The notes under the pieces: model-generated
Database searches by the model: none
What the model was told of the DNA's origin: nothing
What the model saw: the letters and a program-made list of their open reading frames with translations, nothing else
In this document: in pieces, positions 49,497-53,322 of the stretch
Layout: every line of letters begins with the position of its first letter
Numbering within the stretch: position 1 is the stretch's first letter
Program-made: the position numbers and the translations under genes
Assembly (NCBI GenBank): GCA_944323475.1
Contig: CALUSQ010000013.1
Span: 1-53,322, forward strand
Direction: 5' to 3'
Source: Candidatus Gastranaerophilales bacterium
Lineage (GTDB): Bacteria; Cyanobacteriota; Vampirovibrionia; Gastranaerophilales; Gastranaerophilaceae
Length of the DNA stretch: 53,322 nt

Positions 49497-49858
49497 TCCA
49501 AAATATTCCCTTGTTTTATTTCTTTATTTGATGCATAAGCATTGAGAAGTTTGGAATCTTTTGATGCTTTTGTTAACTCTTTTTTTATGTCGTCTCTTAC
49601 AAGTTTAAGTGAATTTAGATTAATTGTCTCCTGATTTTGATATTTCTTGCATATTTCTGTAAGATTTTCTGTATTAAAGTTTTGTCCTTGAAGCTTTTGT
49701 ACAATTTTTTCAGCATCTTTTAAAAGTTTGTCTTTTTTGGCTAAAAAAGTTACAAGCTCTGTGTATAATTTTCTATCAATAAGTTGTCCTATTTGTACAG
49801 ACAACTCATATAATTTATTATAAATCATTTCGAGATTTTCAACATCAGTTGTACTCAT
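49484..49858 (-). CDS. FlgN/FliT-like flagellar export chaperone
   Basis: 124 residues, all-helical, Lys/Glu/Leu rich (YNKLYELSVQIGQLIDRK, ELVTFLAKKDKLLKDAEKIV), the length and three-helix pattern of FlgN/FliT chaperones, which hold hook-associated or cap proteins before export. It directly follows fliS. Assignment rests on position and helical pattern; no specific motif. Downstream of fliS with a 1-base gap. Confidence 0.65.
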   Translation of the reverse strand: MSTTDVENLEMIYNKLYELSVQIGQLIDRKLYTELVTFLAKKDKLLKDAEKIVQKLQGQNFNTENLTEICKKYQNQETINLNSLKLVRDDIKKELTKASKDSKLLNAYASNKEIKQGNILDCRQ

Positions 49859-49859
49859 T

Positions 49860-50345
49860 TTATATATAATCCCCTATCGAGCCATCATTTTCATCATCGT
49901 CTTCATCATCGTTCTCTTCATTTTTAGAAATTTTGTATTTATCTACTTCATTTTCTAAGAAAGAGTTACCTTCTGCTTTGAATTTTTTAACAGCTTGTTT
50001 CCAAGTATCTCTTAATTCTGTCATGTGTTTTATTACAATATCTAAGCTGTCTTCTTTTTTCTTAATATTGGCTATACTTAGCTGTTGGCTCATAAATTCA
50101 TAAAGTCCAAAAAGATTTTTTGCAAAATCACCGCCATTTTCCATATCCAATGCAGATTCAAATTCTGTAATTATATTTTGGACTTTCATCAAGTTATTGT
50201 GTATTTTTTCAATATTTTTTTCTGCAAAGCCAGCTTTTGCTTGGTGTAAAAATCTAACAGCACCATCATAAAGCATAAGAAGTATTTCTTCTTTTGGTGC
50301 TGTATTTATTTGTGTTTGTCTATATTGTTTTAAATATGGATTCAT
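49860..50345 (-). CDS. fliS: Flagellar export chaperone FliS
   Basis: 161 residues. NPYLKQYRQTQINTAPKEEI and LMLYDGAVRFLHQA are the FliS hallmark; helical throughout, then an acidic C-terminal tail (NEENDDEDDDENDG) that exceeds the usual length of about 130. Binds flagellin in the cytoplasm and prevents early polymerisation. Start ATG 50345; a TTG six bases earlier is unlikely. No flagellin gene in the window. Confidence 0.93.
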   Translation of the reverse strand: MNPYLKQYRQTQINTAPKEEILLMLYDGAVRFLHQAKAGFAEKNIEKIHNNLMKVQNIITEFESALDMENGGDFAKNLFGLYEFMSQQLSIANIKKKEDSLDIVIKHMTELRDTWKQAVKKFKAEGNSFLENEVDKYKISKNEENDDEDDDENDGSIGDYI

Positions 50346-50404
50346 AAGCAACTCTCAATATAAACTTAGCACATTAATATTTAGAAGTCTATAAATTAAA
50401 CATA

Positions 50405-52504
50405 CTACATTTGTTTTAAATCTGCTAAATTTGGATCAAGAAGTCTTCTCCCCACATTATCAAATTGAATAGAACAAAGTGTTTTATTACCATATTTGAT
50501 TAATTGTTCTACAACTCCTCTTCCATATTTTTCGTGATAAACAATATTTCCTTCTGCAATTTTTATAGAATTGTTTGTTTCTATTTTTTCATCAATTTCA
50601 GTTTTGTATACTGGAATATTGAGTAAAGATTCAGTTTCTGTGAAACTTTGTTCAATAGAATTTACTTTCTCTGTTTGTAATTCAATAGTTTTATCAGGTG
50701 ATGTATTTGTTTCGTAATTTATATCTGATAAATTGCTGGTATCATCTAATGTACCTGATAAAATATCTTTGCTATCAGAATTTGAAATATCATCAAGTTG
50801 AATTATATCTTCAGTGTCATCAATTATATTTTCTTCTGATTCTTCTTCAATGTTATCAAGCATATCTAAATCTTCATCAGAAAATAATTCTTCATAATTT
50901 ACAGTTGCATCAAATGCTGTATCTTCTTTATTTTCTTCCGGTAAAATATTTGTTGTATCTTGAGTATTTTTTTCTGTAATTGCTGCTTCTGCATAAAACA
51001 TTTTGTCTACATCTTTTGCGATTTCTTGTTCAAGTGATTCGTCAAAAATATTTTTTATTTCACTTTGTGCTTCTTGAGATTCATGTTCATTAATCGGCTG
51101 TATTTCTTCCATCATATCTGCTTCTAAAGGCAATAATGAAATTTTTTCAGGACTAATAAGCTCTGCTTCTTCTTCATATGATGTAGGTTCTTCTGATTTA
51201 ACCTCTAAATTTTTTATAATTTCTTTATTGGTAGTATCAGTATCGCTAATTTTTATTTGAGAATTTTGTGAAACGTCTGATTGTATTTGTTCAATTTTAT
51301 GTGGAATTTCTTTTATTATTAATGGTGTATAATAAGTATCTGCACCAGAAATTATAAATTCTCCATTAGAAATTTTGTTCATAAATGAACTATATGTTGC
51401 GAATGCTTTTTGTTGATTTTGAGGTTTAAATAAAATTAAGTTTTTGGCAAATGATTTCAATTGTGCTGAAAAATCCGAATTATATGCTGATGCAATTATT
51501 GGTTTAATATTTTCAGATTTATATATTTTGTTAATGATATTGGTATCAAAAATGTTGTCTTTAACGTTAAACAATAAATGGTAATTTTCTTTTATATTAT
51601 TGATTAAAAACACAACAGATTCTTTTTGCCAATTTGTAACAGTATTTTTTAGATTCAATATAGTAACTGTATTATTTTTAACAGAATATTTAAGAGCATT
51701 TATTTCATCATTTGATGAAGCAAAAATATTCAATTGATTGTATTTTAGTAATTTGTTGCGTAATAGAATTATTCCTGTAGATTTTTCTGTTTCGTATATC
51801 TCATTTACAACATTCAATAGTGTACTAAATGGAATATATCCTTCATCTATTGTGTCAATGTAGTTTTGAACGTCTAACAAAATATCTTGTACGATTGCTC
51901 TTTGTTCAACAGTCAAGCCAGTTAAATCATTTTCATAAATATAGTTAATAGTATTTTTGTCAATTGGTAGTTTAAAATCTTTACCAAGTTCAACATTACT
52001 TGTTTTGTTATATGTGATTAAACCGTCAAAATCTAAAACAACTGTTTTTTTATTATATTCATTATTGAAATTAACTATTTTATTTAAAATAGAATTTATT
52101 TCTTCTTGCGTATCTGATTGAATATACAAGAAATTTTCAATAATTTGAGGATTAATATTTAGGTTGATATTTGCTGTGCTAGTTAGTTTCCCTAGTTTTA
52201 TACCTTTTTCTTTGTCATTAAATATCGATGCCAGAATTTTAGGTGGAGTTTTTGACACCAACGCATCTAATGGCGGAACATATCCGCTATATACATCATG
52301 TGTATTATCAGCATTTAAATTTAAAGAGAATTTTAATATAGCACAATTTGTTGTATCTCTATTTGTTGATTCGATTGAAACAACTTGTGAAAGAATTTTT
52401 TGATTACCATCATCAACTGTTAAAAAGTCTGAAAGAACTAGCGGAAAGTCTGCTGGTTCATAGTACAACTTTGCTAAACTGTTTTTTATTTCAACTAATT
52501 TCAT
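50405..52504 (-). CDS. Large HerA-like protein without a P-loop, with Tudor-like C-terminus
   Basis: 699 residues. The first 110 residues are beta-rich like the HAS-barrel of HerA-type ATPases. At 112-161, INLNINPQIIENFLYIQ, a following loop, and VVLDFDG align with the strand-P-loop-helix-Walker-B order of HerA, but the expected GSTGSGKS is replaced by QSDTQEE, so ATP binding is probably lost. Residues 415-630 are acidic, Ser/Thr/Asn-rich and disordered. The last 50 (VYHEKYGRGVV, IQFDNVGRRLLD) match the Tudor-like tail of UvrD/PcrA helicases. Upstream of fliS. AGG-type ribosome binding site. Function unknown; a DNA-clamp or scaffold is possible. Confidence 0.65.
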   Translation of the reverse strand: MKLVEIKNSLAKLYYEPADFPLVLSDFLTVDDGNQKILSQVVSIESTNRDTTNCAILKFSLNLNADNTHDVYSGYVPPLDALVSKTPPKILASIFNDKEKGIKLGKLTSTANINLNINPQIIENFLYIQSDTQEEINSILNKIVNFNNEYNKKTVVLDFDGLITYNKTSNVELGKDFKLPIDKNTINYIYENDLTGLTVEQRAIVQDILLDVQNYIDTIDEGYIPFSTLLNVVNEIYETEKSTGIILLRNKLLKYNQLNIFASSNDEINALKYSVKNNTVTILNLKNTVTNWQKESVVFLINNIKENYHLLFNVKDNIFDTNIINKIYKSENIKPIIASAYNSDFSAQLKSFAKNLILFKPQNQQKAFATYSSFMNKISNGEFIISGADTYYTPLIIKEIPHKIEQIQSDVSQNSQIKISDTDTTNKEIIKNLEVKSEEPTSYEEEAELISPEKISLLPLEADMMEEIQPINEHESQEAQSEIKNIFDESLEQEIAKDVDKMFYAEAAITEKNTQDTTNILPEENKEDTAFDATVNYEELFSDEDLDMLDNIEEESEENIIDDTEDIIQLDDISNSDSKDILSGTLDDTSNLSDINYETNTSPDKTIELQTEKVNSIEQSFTETESLLNIPVYKTEIDEKIETNNSIKIAEGNIVYHEKYGRGVVEQLIKYGNKTLCSIQFDNVGRRLLDPNLADLKQM

Positions 52505-52542
52505 TAACCTACCAAAATTTTAAAATATCTTAATTTCTGTAA

Positions 52543-52797
52543 TTATTGTTGACAAACTTCTTCTTGAAGTGCTATTGATGCAATTTGATTAGACATAATT
52601 GCAACTTTTTTAATGGGACCTGTTGGTTCTTTTTCTATAAGTTTTGCGACATTTTGAGTTCTAATAAGAGGAAGAATTTCATCAAAAACAGCTTTGGGAT
52701 CTTCAAAATAAAGAACCATAGGTGCTGATGCTCCTTTTAAAAATACTAATAAAGCAAGCCTTGTTTTAAATTGTTGTGGCGGAAATTGTTGTGCCAT
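52543..52797 (-). CDS. Small hypothetical protein
   Basis: 84 residues, not recognised. N-terminal Pro/Gln (MAQQFPPQQF), a hydrophobic strand (LALLVFLKGASAPMVLYF), a helix with DEILPLIRTQ, and later KKVAIMSNQIASIAL strands: a small alpha/beta fold. AAGGAG ribosome binding site. It lies between the HerA-like gene and cobO on the same strand. Confidence 0.7.
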   Translation of the reverse strand: MAQQFPPQQFKTRLALLVFLKGASAPMVLYFEDPKAVFDEILPLIRTQNVAKLIEKEPTGPIKKVAIMSNQIASIALQEEVCQQ

Positions 52798-52870
52798 AAT
52801 TAATTCTCCTTAATCCTCTTTATTATTCTAATTTATTTCAAAAACTAGAAAATTTCAATCATAAATAATT

Positions 52871-53322
52871 TTAAAATTCTATCCCTTTACGAGCTTTTAT
52901 TCCTAAATCCCAATAATGTTTTACTGGTTTTATTTCAGAAACAAGATGAGCTATATCAATTATTTCTTTTTTTGCATTTCTGCCTGTAAGAACAATTTCC
53001 ATATCATCTGGTTTGTTTTTTAGCACCTCTACCATTTCAGTAAGATTTATAAGATCTAAGTCTATTGCGATATTAGCTTCATCTAATATTATCAGTTGAT
53101 ACTCGTTATTCTTGATTGCTTTTTTTGCTGTTTCCCAGCCTTTTTGAATTTGTGCTTTATCTTGCTCTGATATGTTAGAGGCATATACTATTCTATCTAA
53201 TCCTGCTTGAACAATTTTTACATGATCTTTCAGTTCGGGACAAAGTTGAGAAAAGAATATAAGTTCTCCATAATCATTCCCGCCTTTTGTAAACATTACA
53301 ATAAGAACTTTCCACCCTCTAC
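52871..53322 (-). CDS. cobO: Cob(I)yrinic acid a,c-diamide adenosyltransferase, N-terminus beyond the edge
   Basis: Partial. The visible chain includes RGWKVLIVMFTKGG (the strand after the P-loop; the GKGKTT loop would lie to the right of the window), the IILDEANIA box and the LVLTGRNAxxE motif, then DLVSEIKPVKHYWDLGIKARKGIEF, all diagnostic of CobA/CobO/BtuR-type enzymes. It adds the adenosyl group to cobalt corrinoids. The ATG at 53296 is internal: the frame stays open to the edge and the residues before it match the family. Confidence 0.9.
   Translation of the reverse strand, partial: RGWKVLIVMFTKGGNDYGELIFFSQLCPELKDHVKIVQAGLDRIVYASNISEQDKAQIQKGWETAKKAIKNNEYQLIILDEANIAIDLDLINLTEMVEVLKNKPDDMEIVLTGRNAKKEIIDIAHLVSEIKPVKHYWDLGIKARKGIEF

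Noticed and set aside
53296..53296. ATG at 53296 as the true start of cobO
   Set aside because: The frame continues to the window edge with residues (RGWKVLIV) that match the family after the P-loop.

Overview
The window looks like chromosome of a low-GC, Gram-negative-type, flagellated bacterium carrying an integrated mobile element at its left end. The mix of genes (bifunctional Rsh, YqeG-type phosphatase, FolP with a long N-terminal extension, a FliS/FlgN-like flagellar chaperone pair, many TPR proteins, a Pmp-like autotransporter with an outer-membrane barrel, few Shine-Dalgarno sequences on several housekeeping genes) fits the non-photosynthetic cyanobacterial sister group (Vampirovibrionia/'Melainabacteria', Gastranaerophilales). 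That placement is an inference from gene content, not a measured phylogeny.

Region 1 (1 to about 13,535) is the right-hand part of a prophage or phage-like integrative element; its left end lies outside the window. About 30 tightly packed leftward genes (edge to 10,632) form an early/replication operon: Cro-like HTH, small proteins, a DnaD-like replication initiator with three 30-bp iterons inside its gene, a DnaC-like helicase loader, zinc-ribbon proteins, a Gp37/Gp68 (DUF5131) protein, a cluster of Cys-rich coiled-coil proteins, solitary LuxR-type HTH proteins and a HAD phosphatase. A divergent control region (10,633-10,875) has a strong leftward promoter (TTGACA-17-TATTAT), a rightward repressor promoter and about seven copies of an operator-like motif. 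Rightward lie the CI-like repressor, an ImmA-like metallopeptidase, a lipoprotein and a large serine integrase. The last codons of the integrase are the antisense of a tRNA-Val(TAC) gene, which marks the attachment site. No structural genes are visible.

Region 2 (13,568-28,250) is host chromosome: TPR protein, uvrB, membrane protein, an unknown protein plus TPR protein plus YkgJ-like Cys cluster protein, folP, an EF-hand-loop protein, rsh (ppGpp), DUF167, secG, YqeG phosphatase, U32 peptidase, rpsU and a uridine-kinase-like P-loop protein. Region 3 (28,447-34,563) is one very large Pmp-like autotransporter adhesin with about 22 GGAIYN/FxxN repeats and a C-terminal barrel.

Region 4 (34,642-44,270) holds rlmN, an unknown protein, a TPR protein, a DUF115/Maf-like protein followed by dtd, then a translation/RNA cluster: a zinc-ribbon plus disordered Arg/Gln/Tyr/Gly-rich protein, rimM and trmD, followed by a REC-STAS fusion and convergent rpiB. 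Region 5 (44,275-53,322) is mostly leftward: a phosphomevalonate-kinase-like P-loop protein, recG, class III nucleotide cyclase, cation efflux protein, FlgN/FliT-like and FliS chaperones, a large HerA-like protein that lacks a P-loop, a small unknown protein and a cobalamin adenosyltransferase cut by the right edge.

Element genes nearly all have strong GGAGG-type ribosome binding sites. Several host genes (uvrB, folP, rlmN, probably rsh and the U32 peptidase) have none, with a -10 box placed so that transcription would begin at or within a few bases of the ATG, suggesting leaderless mRNAs.
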